Notes: generated by a model not told the origin, from the sequence alone. A DNA stretch of 64,000 nucleotides from Qipengyuania citrea (GCF_009828015.1 NZ_WTYG01000001.1:1054001-1118000), one strand, 5' to 3'. Counted from the stretch's first letter, positions 44,655 through 54,042 are shown. Numbers and translations are program-made.

Positions 44655-45734
44655 CTAGTCCATCCCCGCTTCCTTGGCGAAGTGATAGGCGCGCTCTACC
44701 AGCGGGGCGACGCGTTCGGACATCGACTTGGCATGCGCGCTCGAAGCTGTGCCATCGATAACGCGCTTCTTGATGCCCTGCATGATGCCCGCCAGGCGGA
44801 AGAGGTTGTAGGCGAAGTACCAGTCCATCGGCGGCACCGGATAGCCGGTACGCGCGACATAGCGTTCGACCGCCTCGTCCTGCGTCGGGATGCCCAGCTC
44901 TGCGAGATCGAGGCCGAGCAGGCCCGCGCGGCCATCGTGCGGGTTGTGCCAGTTGAGCATGAGATAGCTGAAGTCGGCGATCGGATCGCCCAGCGTCGAC
45001 AGCTCCCAGTCGAGCACCGCGATCACGCGGTTCTCGGTCTTGTGGAAGATCATGTTGTCGAGCCGGTAATCGCCATGGACCACGCTGGATTCGTGCTGCG
45101 GCGGGATCGTCTGGGGCAGCCATTCGATCAGCCGTTCCATCTGCGGCATGTGCTCGGTCTCGGACAGCTTGTACTGTTTCGACCAGCGGCTGATCTGCCG
45201 CGCGCAGTAATCGGTCGGCTTGCCGTAATCGCCCAGTCCGATCGCCTCGGGATCCTTCAGGTGCAGATCGGCAAAGGTGTCAATCATCGCATTGTAGATC
45301 GCGCGGCGTTCCTCGGGCGTGTTGTTGGGCAGCGAGCCGTTCCACAAGGACCGCCCGTCGGCGAGACCCATGACGAAGAACTTGCTACCGATGACCCCGG
45401 GATCCTCGCACAGGCCATAGGTCTTGGGCACGGGGAAGCCGGTCGGGCCGAGCGCGTGCATCGCCTTGTATTCGCGGTCGACCGCATGTGCGCTGGGCAG
45501 CAGCTTGCCGAAAGGCTGGCGGCGCAGCACGTAGCTGCGGTCCGGCGTGTCGATGCGATAGGTCGGGTTCGACTGCCCACCCTTGAACTTGGTGTAGCTG
45601 ATAGGCCCGGAAAAGCCGTCGACATTGGCTTCGAACCAGGCCGTGAGTGCAGCAAGGTCGAGCTGGTCGGCCTCGGGCACTGCGACCGTGCCGACCATCT
45701 CCTTGTCGAAATCGATGGGTTGGTCTTCCGCCAT
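44655..45734 (-). CDS. APH-fold phosphotransferase (ACAD10/11-associated type)
   Basis: A 359-aa protein of the aminoglycoside-phosphotransferase fold. The catalytic loop is VHGDYRLDNMIF with Asp and Asn, and the metal-binding VLDWELSTLGDPIADFSYL follows. An N-terminal ATP-binding lobe (SNPTYRIDTPDRSYVLRRQPFG) precedes it. This group is related to the kinase domain of mammalian ACAD10/ACAD11, which phosphorylates 4-hydroxy-acyl-CoAs ahead of dehydrogenation. That role fits the neighbouring acyl-CoA dehydrogenase. Antibiotic resistance is unlikely. Its ATG overlaps the stop of the ADH gene. Confidence 0.88.
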   Translation of the reverse strand: MAEDQPIDFDKEMVGTVAVPEADQLDLAALTAWFEANVDGFSGPISYTKFKGGQSNPTYRIDTPDRSYVLRRQPFGKLLPSAHAVDREYKAMHALGPTGFPVPKTYGLCEDPGVIGSKFFVMGLADGRSLWNGSLPNNTPEERRAIYNAMIDTFADLHLKDPEAIGLGDYGKPTDYCARQISRWSKQYKLSETEHMPQMERLIEWLPQTIPPQHESSVVHGDYRLDNMIFHKTENRVIAVLDWELSTLGDPIADFSYLMLNWHNPHDGRAGLLGLDLAELGIPTQDEAVERYVARTGYPVPPMDWYFAYNLFRLAGIMQGIKKRVIDGTASSAHAKSMSERVAPLVERAYHFAKEAGMD

Positions 45735-46819
45735 CAGTCGAACACCACCACGCTGCGGGCCGAAGTGCCCTGTTTCATCTTCTCGAAGCCTTCGTTGATC
45801 TTTTCCAGCGGGATGCGTTCGGCAATGATCGTGTCGAGATCGAGCAGGCCGCGCATGTAGAAATCGACCAGCCGCGGCAGGTCGACGGGGAAGTGGTTCA
45901 TCCCCATGATCGCGCCCTGCAGCTTCTTGCCCGACAGCAGATCCATCGCGCCCAGCCCGACCTTGCAGTCGAGCGGCATCATGCCGAGGATCGTCGCGGT
46001 GCCGCCGCGGCGCAGCACCTTGACCGCGAGGTCGGCGGATGCCTGACGTCCGACCGCCTCGATCGCGTGATGTACGCCGCCGCCGGTGATCTTCATCACC
46101 TGTTCGACCGCATCGTCGGCCATGGCGTCGACCGTATGCGTTGCGCCCAGCACTTCGGCCAGCTGGCGCTTTTCCGCCAGCGGATCGATCGCGATGACCT
46201 TGCCCGCACCGGCGATCTTGGCGGCATTGATCGTCGCCAGCCCCACGCCGCCGCAGCCGATGACCGCGACGGTTTCGCCGGGCACGACCGAGCAGGCGTT
46301 GAAGATCGCGCCTGCCCCGGTGGTCACTGCGCAGCCGATAATGGCCGCGCGGTCGAGCGGCATGTCCTTGTCGATCGCGACGCAGGCATGTTCGTGGATC
46401 AGCATCTGCTCGGCAAACGCCGACAGGTTGAGCATTTGCGCAACGGGCTCGCCGCCATTGCGTGTGATGCGCGGCGCGGCGGTCTGCGCCCGGCGGGTAT
46501 CGCCGCCGAGGCACAGGGCCATCCGCCCGGTCACGCAGAACTCGCAATGGCCGCAGAAGGCGGACAGGCAGGAGACCACGTGGTCGCCCGGCTTGACCGT
46601 TTTCACCTCGCTGCCGACCGCGCGCACCACGCCCGCCGCCTCGTGGCCCGGAATGGCCGGCAGCGGGTGCGGATAGGCGCCGTCGATGAAATGCAGGTCC
46701 GAATGACACAGGCCGCAGGCCTTGGTATCGATCAGCACTTCGTGCGGGGCGGGATCGGCCAGCTCGACCTCACCGATGGTGAGGCCGCCGACCTGCTCGA
46801 GGATTGCCGCCTTGGCCAT
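45734..46819 (-). CDS. Zinc-dependent (class III-like) alcohol dehydrogenase
   Basis: A 361-aa MDR-family alcohol dehydrogenase. Catalytic zinc elements are CGLCHSDLHF and GHEAAGVV; the structural zinc loop is FCGHCEFCVTGRMALC. The NAD-binding motif is VIGCGGVGLATINAAKIAGA. The last four cysteines of the structural loop are complete. The start is set at 46819, where the ATG overlaps the ACAD stop. It belongs to a cotranscribed acyl-CoA/alcohol catabolic operon, acting on a hydroxy or aldehyde intermediate of unknown identity. Confidence 0.92.
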   Translation of the reverse strand: MAKAAILEQVGGLTIGEVELADPAPHEVLIDTKACGLCHSDLHFIDGAYPHPLPAIPGHEAAGVVRAVGSEVKTVKPGDHVVSCLSAFCGHCEFCVTGRMALCLGGDTRRAQTAAPRITRNGGEPVAQMLNLSAFAEQMLIHEHACVAIDKDMPLDRAAIIGCAVTTGAGAIFNACSVVPGETVAVIGCGGVGLATINAAKIAGAGKVIAIDPLAEKRQLAEVLGATHTVDAMADDAVEQVMKITGGGVHHAIEAVGRQASADLAVKVLRRGGTATILGMMPLDCKVGLGAMDLLSGKKLQGAIMGMNHFPVDLPRLVDFYMRGLLDLDTIIAERIPLEKINEGFEKMKQGTSARSVVVFD

Positions 46820-48153
46820 CAGCGCGTCGCTCCCATGTCGCCCGAGCTGAGATTGGCATTGCCCGGGCTCGGGGCCTTGCCATCGCGCAGTGCGTTGGCG
46901 CTGGGGCCTTCCTCGGGCAGGTGCTTGGCAAACTCCATCCGCGCGATCGAGCGGGCGTGGACTTCGTCGGGGCCATCGGCCAGCCGCAGCGTACGCTGGT
47001 GGGCATAGGCATTGGCGAGACCGTAATCGTCGCTCACGCCGCCGCCGCCATGCGCCTGGATCGCATTGTCGATGATGCGCAGCGCCATGTTGGGTGCCTG
47101 CACCTTGATCATGGCGATTTCCTGCTTGGCAGCCTTGTTGCCGACCGTATCCATCATGTCCGCGGCCTTGAGGCACAGCAGGCGGGTCATGTCGATATCG
47201 ATCCGCGCCTGCGCCACGCGCTCTTCCCAGACCGAGTGCTTGTAGATCGGCTTGCCGAAAGCTTCGCGTTCCTGCAGCCGCTTGCACATCTTGTGCAGCG
47301 CTTCCTCGGCCACGCCGATGGTGCGCATGCAGTGGTGGATACGGCCCGGCCCGAGGCGGCCCTGCGCGATCTCGAAGCCGCGGCCTTCGCCCAGCAGCAT
47401 GTTGTCGACGGGCACGCGCACGTCCTTGAGTTCGACTTCCATGTGGCCGTGCGGCGCATCGTCATAGCCGAACACCGGCAGGTGGCGCAGGATGTTCACG
47501 CCCGGCGCGTCCATCGGCATCAGGATCATCGACTGCGCGGCATGGCGACCAGCCGAGAAATCGGTCTTGCCCATGACGATCGCGACCTTGCAACGCGGAT
47601 CGCCGACGCCCGACGACCACCATTTGCGGCCGTTGATGACATATTCGTCGCCGTCGCGTTCGATTCGGCATTCGATATTCGTGGCGTCCGAACTGGCGGT
47701 ATAGGGTTCGGTCATCAGGAAGGCCGAACGGATCTCGCCGTTCATCAGCGGGGTCAGCCACTTGTCCTTCTGCGCGCGCGTCCCGTAGCGATGAAACACT
47801 TCCATATTGCCGGTGTCGGGCGCGGAGCAGTTGAACACCTCCGAGGCGAAGCCGATGCGGCCCATTTCCTCGGCGCAGAGCGCGTATTCGAGATTGGTCA
47901 GGCCGGGGCCTTCGAATTCGAAGCTTTCCTCGACATGGTGATGGCCGTCATTGCGCGGCGGCATGAAGAGGTTCCAGATCCCTTCCTTCTTGGCCTTCGC
48001 CTTGAGTTCCTCGACCACGGGAATGACCTTCCAGCGTTCGCCTTCGGCGTCCTGCTGCTTGTAGGTCGGCACGGCGGGACGGATATGATCGTCGATGAAA
48101 TTCTTCACCCGGTCGCGCCAGTATGCTTGCCGTTCTGTCGGTTGGAAATCCAT
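46819..48153 (-). CDS. Acyl-CoA dehydrogenase family protein
   Basis: A 444-aa flavoprotein. Its N-terminal helical domain ([19 protein letters not shown]) and middle beta domain ([42 protein letters not shown]) lead into the C-terminal helical domain with [22 protein letters not shown] and the [35 protein letters not shown] block. The segment ADGPDEVH is typical of ACAD10/11-like members. It is the first gene of the three-gene block with the ADH and APH-fold kinase. Upstream starts are not supported. Confidence 0.93.
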   Translation of the reverse strand: MDFQPTERQAYWRDRVKNFIDDHIRPAVPTYKQQDAEGERWKVIPVVEELKAKAKKEGIWNLFMPPRNDGHHHVEESFEFEGPGLTNLEYALCAEEMGRIGFASEVFNCSAPDTGNMEVFHRYGTRAQKDKWLTPLMNGEIRSAFLMTEPYTASSDATNIECRIERDGDEYVINGRKWWSSGVGDPRCKVAIVMGKTDFSAGRHAAQSMILMPMDAPGVNILRHLPVFGYDDAPHGHMEVELKDVRVPVDNMLLGEGRGFEIAQGRLGPGRIHHCMRTIGVAEEALHKMCKRLQEREAFGKPIYKHSVWEERVAQARIDIDMTRLLCLKAADMMDTVGNKAAKQEIAMIKVQAPNMALRIIDNAIQAHGGGGVSDDYGLANAYAHQRTLRLADGPDEVHARSIARMEFAKHLPEEGPSANALRDGKAPSPGNANLSSGDMGATR

Positions 48154-48237
48154 CGTGTCTGTCCTCTTCTCTCTCAATTCGGTTGCGCCGTGAAACTGGC
48201 ATAAGGATCGCTCCAAGCCAAGTCCCCCGCCGCAGCT

Positions 48238-49719
48238 CTAGGGTGTTATCGTGTGGGCATCGGGGTCTGCGCGGACTGCCTGGTCGAGCGGGTCTGCGGT
48301 GGCGGGGGCAGGCGGGGCCGGGCGGCCGCGCCGGGCGGCGACGCGCGCTTCATGCTGCTCGCGCGAGATCGGGAAGCGGGCCAGCCAGAAGGCAGCGATA
48401 GAGGCGAGTACCGTGGCCGCCAGCATGAACAGCCACACGAGCTGGCGAACCGTTTCGGGCGCAACCTCGGTCTGCGGCGTGCCGGGCGCGAGATCGATCG
48501 ATTGCACGATCAGGCTGGTGAGCAGGATGCCGCCGCCGGTGGCGCATTTCTGCACCAGCCAGTTGCCCGCGTAGAACGTACCTTCGGCGCGCTGCCCGGT
48601 GCGCTCCTCGAAGGCCTCGACGATTTCGGCAACCATCGACGTGGCCGAAATGATCGCCACCACGCTGGCGGTGTTGGCGCAGACGAGAAAGCCATAGAGC
48701 AGCGCGGTCGAGGCGGTGGTGCCCACGGTGGGCCAGGCCCCCGCGAGATAGAACACATAGGGGCTGCAATAGAACGCCAGTCCGACCAATGCGCCCAGCG
48801 CTGCCGATTTGGGCTTACCCCACCGGCGGTGGAGCGGCCCGACAATCACGAACATCAGCACGACCGACAGGAACAGCACCGCGGGATAGAGCTGGAAGGC
48901 GAGTTCGGAGAACTGCCAGACGTAGAGATTCACATATTGCGTGATCGAGAACGTCATGCCCTGCAGCACATAGGCCGCCAGCCCGCCCAGCGCGAAAATG
49001 ACGAAGGCCTTCTCGCGGAAGGCATCGAAGATTTCCGCAAAAGCGCCGGTGATCGAAAAGGGCGGGGGCCGCCGTTCGGGCAGCTGCGCGACGATGCGGT
49101 GCTGCGCCGCGGCCGAACCGATCACCGACAGCGCGATCAGCGCCGCGCCGAACAGGCCGTAGCTGGCATAGCCTTCGGGCTGCAGCTGCGATTGCGGGGT
49201 GGGCAGGAACACGGTGAAGGTCAGCACCATCATCAGCAGTCCGCCGAGCCAGCCCGACAGGAAGCGGTAGCGGAACAGCGTGGTGCGATCGTCGTAATCG
49301 TCGGTGATCTCGGGCACTAGGCTGACCGAGGGGACTTCGCAGGCCGACAGCAGCAGCCGCACGCCCACCGCCAGCGCGACGATATCCCAGAAACCGGGGG
49401 TGCCCGTGAAGGGCGGGGACCACAGCATGGTCCACACCAGCGCCAGCGGCCACGGTGCCAGATACAGCCACGGCAGCCGCCGGCCCCATTTCGTATAGGT
49501 GCGGTCGGACAGATGCCCGATCAGCGGATCGACGAGTGCGTCGATCACCAGCGCGGCGGCCAGCGCCGCGCCCACGGTGCTGGCATCGACCCCCAGCACC
49601 AGATTGTAGAACGGCAGCAGGAAGAAACTGAAACCGCTGTCCTTGACCCCGAAGGCGACGGCACCGAAGCCGTGGACCAGCTTGAGGCGCTGCGGAAGGG
49701 GGCCCGTGACGAAAGGCAT
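48238..49719 (-). CDS. GPH/MelB-type MFS transporter
   Basis: A 493-aa transporter with 12 helices. FGAVAFGVKDSGFSFFLLPFYNLVLG and DALVDPLIGHLSDRTYTKWGRRLPWL are the diagnostic start of the glycoside-pentoside-hexuronide (MelB) group. The C-terminal tail is cytoplasmic and Arg/Pro-rich. Substrates in sphingomonads include sugars and other organic acids. Here its place inside an acyl-CoA catabolic cluster suggests an organic acid or isoprenoid-type carbon source, which is inference. It is separated from the SDR gene by a one-base overlap. Confidence 0.89.
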   Translation of the reverse strand: MPFVTGPLPQRLKLVHGFGAVAFGVKDSGFSFFLLPFYNLVLGVDASTVGAALAAALVIDALVDPLIGHLSDRTYTKWGRRLPWLYLAPWPLALVWTMLWSPPFTGTPGFWDIVALAVGVRLLLSACEVPSVSLVPEITDDYDDRTTLFRYRFLSGWLGGLLMMVLTFTVFLPTPQSQLQPEGYASYGLFGAALIALSVIGSAAAQHRIVAQLPERRPPPFSITGAFAEIFDAFREKAFVIFALGGLAAYVLQGMTFSITQYVNLYVWQFSELAFQLYPAVLFLSVVLMFVIVGPLHRRWGKPKSAALGALVGLAFYCSPYVFYLAGAWPTVGTTASTALLYGFLVCANTASVVAIISATSMVAEIVEAFEERTGQRAEGTFYAGNWLVQKCATGGGILLTSLIVQSIDLAPGTPQTEVAPETVRQLVWLFMLAATVLASIAAFWLARFPISREQHEARVAARRGRPAPPAPATADPLDQAVRADPDAHTITP

Positions 49720-50579
49720 CAGGCGTTTTGCTGTGCCGCCTTGACCTGTTCTTCGAGCGCCATCAGCGCTTCGAATGCACCGGCTTCCTCCGGATCCCAG
49801 CTATGCCGCGGCCCCAGCGTGATACCGCCATCGACCACCATCGAGGCGCCGGTCATGAAGCCGGCCTGCTCGCTGGCGAGAAAGGCGACCGCCTGGGCGA
49901 TATCGTCGGACTGGCCGCCGCGCGCCACCGGCTGCGCGTTCGACGACATCTGCGCGATCATCGCCTTGGCCTGTTCCTTCGCGGCATCGGGAATGTCCAT
50001 CGTCGCAGTGAAGATGTTGGTGTTGATGAAGCCCGGCTGCACCGCATTCACGCGGATGCCGTATTGCGCCAGGTCGGTCGCGGCGCATTTGGTGAGGTGC
50101 AGCACGCCGGCCTTGGCGACGGCATAGGTCGTTGGGGAATAGCCCGGACCGACTGCCGCGACGCTGGAGACGTTAACGATGCTGGCTCCCTTGCGCCCTT
50201 TCATATGCGGGACGGCGTAGCGGATCCCCATCGCGACCGACCGCAGCAGCAGGTCCATCGTCCGGTCCCAGGCTTCGGGTTCGATCTCGGCGATGCTTTC
50301 GCGGGCGCCGCCCGCCCCGGCATTGTTGAACAGCGTATCGATGCCGCCGGTGTCTTGCGCCGCATGGTCCATCAGCGCCTTGATCGCCGCGGGATCGCAG
50401 ACGTCGCACTCGACGAAACGGACGTCGCCCGGCGTTTCGCGGGCCAGTTTCTCGCCGCCCGCAACATCGATGTCGCTGGCGAAGACGGTCGCGCCCTCGC
50501 CGGCGAACAGGGCGGTGGCGGCGGCGCCGATACCCGATGCGGCACCGGTGACGATGACCGTCTTGTCCAAGAATCGCAT
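49719..50579 (-). CDS. Short-chain dehydrogenase/reductase
   Basis: A 286-aa classical SDR with TGAASGIGAAATALF (cofactor motif), LFNNAGAGG, the serine of VSSVAAVGPGYSPTTYAVAKAG, Tyr-Lys in YAVAK, and GASMVVDGG near the end. It oxidises or reduces a hydroxy/keto group. The start at 50579 is used because the 17 residues upstream are unlike the family start. It heads the minus-strand half of the divergent cluster; LiuR-like boxes lie just upstream. Confidence 0.92.
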   Translation of the reverse strand: MRFLDKTVIVTGAASGIGAAATALFAGEGATVFASDIDVAGGEKLARETPGDVRFVECDVCDPAAIKALMDHAAQDTGGIDTLFNNAGAGGARESIAEIEPEAWDRTMDLLLRSVAMGIRYAVPHMKGRKGASIVNVSSVAAVGPGYSPTTYAVAKAGVLHLTKCAATDLAQYGIRVNAVQPGFINTNIFTATMDIPDAAKEQAKAMIAQMSSNAQPVARGGQSDDIAQAVAFLASEQAGFMTGASMVVDGGITLGPRHSWDPEEAGAFEALMALEEQVKAAQQNA

Positions 50580-50648
50580 CCCTACTCTCTCCCCGAATTT
50601 CTTGCCTGCCAGCTTAGGGCAGCATGGCAAGGCGTCAACGAATTCCGG

Positions 50649-50723
50649 CTGACGTTACGGCAATAGGGCAGGTTTCGACTGCCCTTGCGCAGTCGGGCCG
50701 AATCACCCTAACGTAAGCGTCAA
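50649..50723. promoter_or_regulatory. Divergent control region with LiuR-like boxes
   Basis: Two related elements in the SDR / acyl-CoA dehydrogenase intergenic region: TGACGTTACGGCAA at 50649-50662 and CCTAACGTAAGCGTCAA at 50707-50723 (minus strand TTGACGCTTACGTTAGG). They resemble the TTGACGT..ACGT boxes reported for MerR-family LiuR regulators of acyl-CoA catabolism. No LiuR gene is in the window. Confidence 0.5.
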
Positions 50724-50757
50724 CATACCGCTGCTTTAAAAAGAGAGGATTCGGCCA

Positions 50758-51942
50758 ATGTCCGACAGCGACCTGCAAGCCTTCCGCGCGGAAACGCGCG
50801 CATGGCTCGAAGCCAATTGCCCGCCCGAAATGCGCCAGCCCGTCAAGGACGAGGACGACATCTACTGGGGCGGCCGCAACGCCACCTTCAAGAACGATGC
50901 GCAAAAGGCCTGGTTCGATGCCTGCGTCGAGAAGGGCTACACGGTTCCCGCATGGCCCAAGGAATATGGCGGGGCGGGGCTGACGCCGGCGCAGGCCAAG
51001 GTGCTGCGCGAGGAAATGGCTGCAATCAAGGCGCGTCCGCCGCTGTCCAGCTTCGGCATCTGGATGCTCGGCCCGGCACTGCTGCATTTCGGCACCGAAG
51101 GCCAGAAACAGCGCTTCCTCAATGAAATCGCCCGCGGCGAAATCCGCTGGTGCCAGGGCTATTCGGAACCCGGCTCGGGATCGGACCTGGTCTCGCTGCA
51201 GACCTATGGCGAGGACAAGGGCGATCACTGGGTGGTCAACGGCCAGAAGGTGTGGACTTCCTATGCCGACAAGGCCGACTGGATCTTCTGCCTCGTTCGC
51301 ACCGACAAGGACAACAAGTACCAGGGCATCACCTTCATGCTCTACGACATGGCCAGCGAAGGCGTGGCGACCAAGCCGATCCTGCTGATCAGCGGCAACA
51401 GCCCGTTCTGCGAAACCTTCTTCGACGATGTGAAGGTGCCCAAGAGCTATGGTGAAGACGTGCCCGCCCAGGTCGGCGAGGTGAACCGCGGCTGGGACGT
51501 GGCGAAATACCTGCTCGGCCACGAACGCGAGATGATCTCGGGTGCCGATGGCGGCAACACCGGGACGATCGGCGCGGCGCTGACGCGCTCCAACGGCGAA
51601 ATCGATCCCGTGCTGCGCGCCGAGCTGGCACAGTTCGACGTCGATGCGCTGGCCTATGGCGCGATGGGCGAGAAGTTCCTCGACGAGGTCAAGGTCGGCA
51701 AGGCGCACCCCGCACAGCCGAACATGATGAAATACGCCGGCACCGAGCTCAACAAGCGGCGCCACGAACTGATGATGGCAGCGGGCGGATCGACCGCGCT
51801 CGAATGGACCAGCGAGGAAACCGACGGCGGCAAGCCGGCGCGCAACTGGCTGCGGACCAAGGCCAACAGCATCGAGGGCGGCACGTCCGAAGTCATGCTG
51901 AACGTCATTTCCAAACGAATCCTCGAGCTTCCGGGAGCCTGA
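50758..51942 (+). CDS. Acyl-CoA dehydrogenase (FadE-like), first of a tandem pair
   Basis: A 394-aa ACAD. It has the N-terminal helical domain, then ARGEIRWCQGYSEPGSGSDLVSLQT (FAD site) and a C-terminal helical part whose catalytic Glu may lie in SIEGGTSEVMLN. It forms a pair with the next gene, and such tandem ACADs build alpha2beta2 enzymes acting on CoA esters of steroid side chains or branched acids in actinobacteria and sphingomonads. Whether that applies here is inference. It is divergent from the SDR gene across the LiuR-like control region. AGAGAGGATTCGGCC precedes the ATG. Confidence 0.92.
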   Translation: MSDSDLQAFRAETRAWLEANCPPEMRQPVKDEDDIYWGGRNATFKNDAQKAWFDACVEKGYTVPAWPKEYGGAGLTPAQAKVLREEMAAIKARPPLSSFGIWMLGPALLHFGTEGQKQRFLNEIARGEIRWCQGYSEPGSGSDLVSLQTYGEDKGDHWVVNGQKVWTSYADKADWIFCLVRTDKDNKYQGITFMLYDMASEGVATKPILLISGNSPFCETFFDDVKVPKSYGEDVPAQVGEVNRGWDVAKYLLGHEREMISGADGGNTGTIGAALTRSNGEIDPVLRAELAQFDVDALAYGAMGEKFLDEVKVGKAHPAQPNMMKYAGTELNKRRHELMMAAGGSTALEWTSEETDGGKPARNWLRTKANSIEGGTSEVMLNVISKRILELPGA

Positions 51943-51945
51943 TCG

Positions 51946-53085
51946 ATGCCTCTTTACTATGATGATGACCAGGCGATGCTGGCCGATACCGCTGGCCAGT
52001 TCATGGCCGAGGAAGGCTCGATCAAGAACCAGCTGCGCCATTGGCGCGACCGCGACTGCAAGGATGGTTTCGGCCATGCGCTGTGGCAGCAATTCGCCGA
52101 AATGGGCTTCGCGGGAATGCTCGTGGACGAAGACGATGGCGGGCTCGGCATGGGCCAGGTCGAAGCCAATATCGTGCTCGAGCAGATCGGCCGCAACCTG
52201 ACGCCGTCGCCATTCATGTCCTCCTCCGTGCTGGCCGCCACCGCGCTCAAGCATGGCAGCAACGACGTGAAGGGCCGCTGGCTGCCCGGGCTGGTTTCGG
52301 GCGAGAAAGTCTATGGCGTAGCGATCGACGAAGGCGCCAAGCACCGCCCCGAACGGATCGGCTGCCGCGCGGAAAAGTCGGGCAACGGGTTCAAGCTGTC
52401 GGGCCGCAAGGACTTCGTTCTCTACGGTGCCAGCAGCGAGATGATCGTCGTTGCTGCGCGCACCTCGGGCAGTGATAGCGACACGGACGGCGTCACGCTC
52501 TTTGCCGTGCCGCAGGACGCCGCCGGCATGAGCCACGACAGCGTACGCCTGGTCGACAGTTCGATGGCCAGCCATGTCACTTTCGACAATGTCGAACTCG
52601 ACGGCGATGCCGTGATCGGCGAAGTCGACGGCGGCCGCGCCGTGCTCGATGCCATGCTGGTGGCGGGCCGCGTCGGCTCGGCTGCCGAAGGTGTCGGCGT
52701 GGCCGGGGGGGCGATGGACATGACCGTCGATTACCTCAAGCAGCGCAAGCAGTTCGGCAAGGTCATCGGCGAATTTCAGGCGCTGCAGCACCGCGCCGCG
52801 CACCTCTATTCCGAAGTCGAGATCGCCCGGGCAGTCACTGTCAAGGCGGCGCAACTGGTCGACGGTGGCAGCGAGCGCGCCGATCTGATGGCCTCGGTCG
52901 CCAAGGCCAAGGTCGCCAAGGTCGCGGGGCTCGCAGTGCGCGAGGGCGTCCAGATGCATGGCGGTATCGGCATGACCGACGAATACGATATCGGCCTGTA
53001 CATGAAGCGGGACCGCGCGCTGCAGGAATTCCTCGGCGACCAGTATTACCACGCCGGGCGCGTCGCGGAGCTCAGCGGCTACTAG
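51946..53085 (+). CDS. Acyl-CoA dehydrogenase, second of a tandem pair
   Basis: A 379-aa ACAD starting four bases after the previous stop. It has a helical domain with EEGSIKNQLRHWRDRDCKDG and LWQQFAEMGFAGMLVDEDDGGLGMG, a middle domain, and KQRKQFGKVIGEFQALQHRAAHLYSEVEIA and VQMHGGIGMTDEYDIGLYMKR at the C-terminus. The catalytic base commonly carried in ACAD partner subunits appears weaker than in the first gene, consistent with heteromer formation in which only one subunit is active. This is inferred from motif comparison by eye. It is followed by a palindromic repeat and the SDR gene. Confidence 0.92.
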   Translation: MPLYYDDDQAMLADTAGQFMAEEGSIKNQLRHWRDRDCKDGFGHALWQQFAEMGFAGMLVDEDDGGLGMGQVEANIVLEQIGRNLTPSPFMSSSVLAATALKHGSNDVKGRWLPGLVSGEKVYGVAIDEGAKHRPERIGCRAEKSGNGFKLSGRKDFVLYGASSEMIVVAARTSGSDSDTDGVTLFAVPQDAAGMSHDSVRLVDSSMASHVTFDNVELDGDAVIGEVDGGRAVLDAMLVAGRVGSAAEGVGVAGGAMDMTVDYLKQRKQFGKVIGEFQALQHRAAHLYSEVEIARAVTVKAAQLVDGGSERADLMASVAKAKVAKVAGLAVREGVQMHGGIGMTDEYDIGLYMKRDRALQEFLGDQYYHAGRVAELSGY

Positions 53086-53109
53086 AACCAGAACCAGCAC
53101 CAAACCCGG

Positions 53110-53184
53110 TCATTGGGTGGGGAGCGAAGCAATCCAGGGAGCGGCACGATCGATTGCCGCGTCGCCTTCGGCTCCTCGCAATGA
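53110..53184. repeat. REP/MITE-like palindromic repeat
   Basis: A 75-bp imperfect palindrome with ends TCATTG (53110) and CAATGA (53184). Inner arms are GGGGAGCGAAG..CAATC against GATTGCC..CGGCTCCTCG. This resembles the widely dispersed bacterial repeats that read GAGCGAAGC..CAATCC and TCCTCGCAATGAC. It lies between the ACAD pair and the SDR gene, ending 20 bases before the SDR ATG, and could form a hairpin in the mRNA. Confidence 0.65.
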
Positions 53185-53204
53185 CTGAAGTGGGAGAGAA
53201 TTAA

Positions 53205-54002
53205 ATGAACCTAGAAGACCTGTTCAGCCTCAAGGGGCGCGTCGCCCTGGTCACCGGCGGCAGCCGCGGAATTGGCAAGATGATCGTCGAGGGCTTCCTC
53301 GCCGCGGGCATCGACCGCGTCTATATCAGCGCGCGCAAGATCAATGAAATCGAGGAAACCTGCGCCGAGCTGGGCGACAAGGTGATCGGCATTCAGGGAG
53401 ACCTGTCCACCATTGAGGGGATCGAGGCGCTGGTCGAGGAATTGTCGGGCCGCGAAAGCCAGCTCGACATTCTCGTCAACAATGCCGGCGCGGCCTGGGG
53501 TGTCGACTATCTCGAATTCCCCGAAGCCGGCTGGGACAAGGTCATGGACCTCAACGTCAAGACGCCGTTCTTCCTGACGCAGAAGCTGCACAAGCTGCTG
53601 ACGGCCGGGGCCAGCGCGGACAAGCCGGGCAAGGTGATCAACATCACCTCGATCGACGGCCAGCGGGTCAATCCGTGGGAAACCTACAGCTACCAGGCGT
53701 CGAAGGCCGCGCTGATCCATTTGACGCGGCGCATGGCGGCGCGGCTGGTCAAGGATCACGTCTATGTCACCAGCCTGGCGCCTGGCGCTTTCCCGTCGAA
53801 CATGAACCGCGCGGCGCGCGATCACGAGGATGCGAGCGCAGCGGGCATTCCCTCGAAGCGCGTGGGCGACAAGTTCGACATGGGCGGCACCGCCGTCTAT
53901 CTCGCCAGCCGTGCGGGCGATTACACGATCGGCGAAACGCTGACCGTCGATGGCGGGATCGTCAACGCGCTGCTGCCGAGCCACTTCGCCGAACCGAGCT
54001 GA
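53205..54002 (+). CDS. Short-chain dehydrogenase/reductase (RhlG-like)
   Basis: A 265-aa SDR: LVTGGSRGIGKMIVEGFL (NADP motif), LVNNAGAAWG, NITSIDGQRV, YSYQASKAAL with the Tyr-Lys pair, and TLTVDGGIV near the C-terminus. The spacing and AAWGVDYLEFPEAGWDKVMDLN fit the RhlG/FabG-like group of 3-oxoacyl reductases acting on CoA or ACP esters. A good GGGAGAGAATTAA ribosome site is present. It is the last gene of the plus-strand catabolic block. Confidence 0.92.
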   Translation: MNLEDLFSLKGRVALVTGGSRGIGKMIVEGFLAAGIDRVYISARKINEIEETCAELGDKVIGIQGDLSTIEGIEALVEELSGRESQLDILVNNAGAAWGVDYLEFPEAGWDKVMDLNVKTPFFLTQKLHKLLTAGASADKPGKVINITSIDGQRVNPWETYSYQASKAALIHLTRRMAARLVKDHVYVTSLAPGAFPSNMNRAARDHEDASAAGIPSKRVGDKFDMGGTAVYLASRAGDYTIGETLTVDGGIVNALLPSHFAEPS

Positions 54003-54042
54003 CCGGTGCTGCCGCCTCCGGCCCGGTGCCGGGGGCGGCGGA

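Noticed and set aside
44655..45734. Aminoglycoside resistance gene
   Set aside because: The APH fold is shared by many kinases; neighbours and the sequence type indicate acyl-CoA metabolism.
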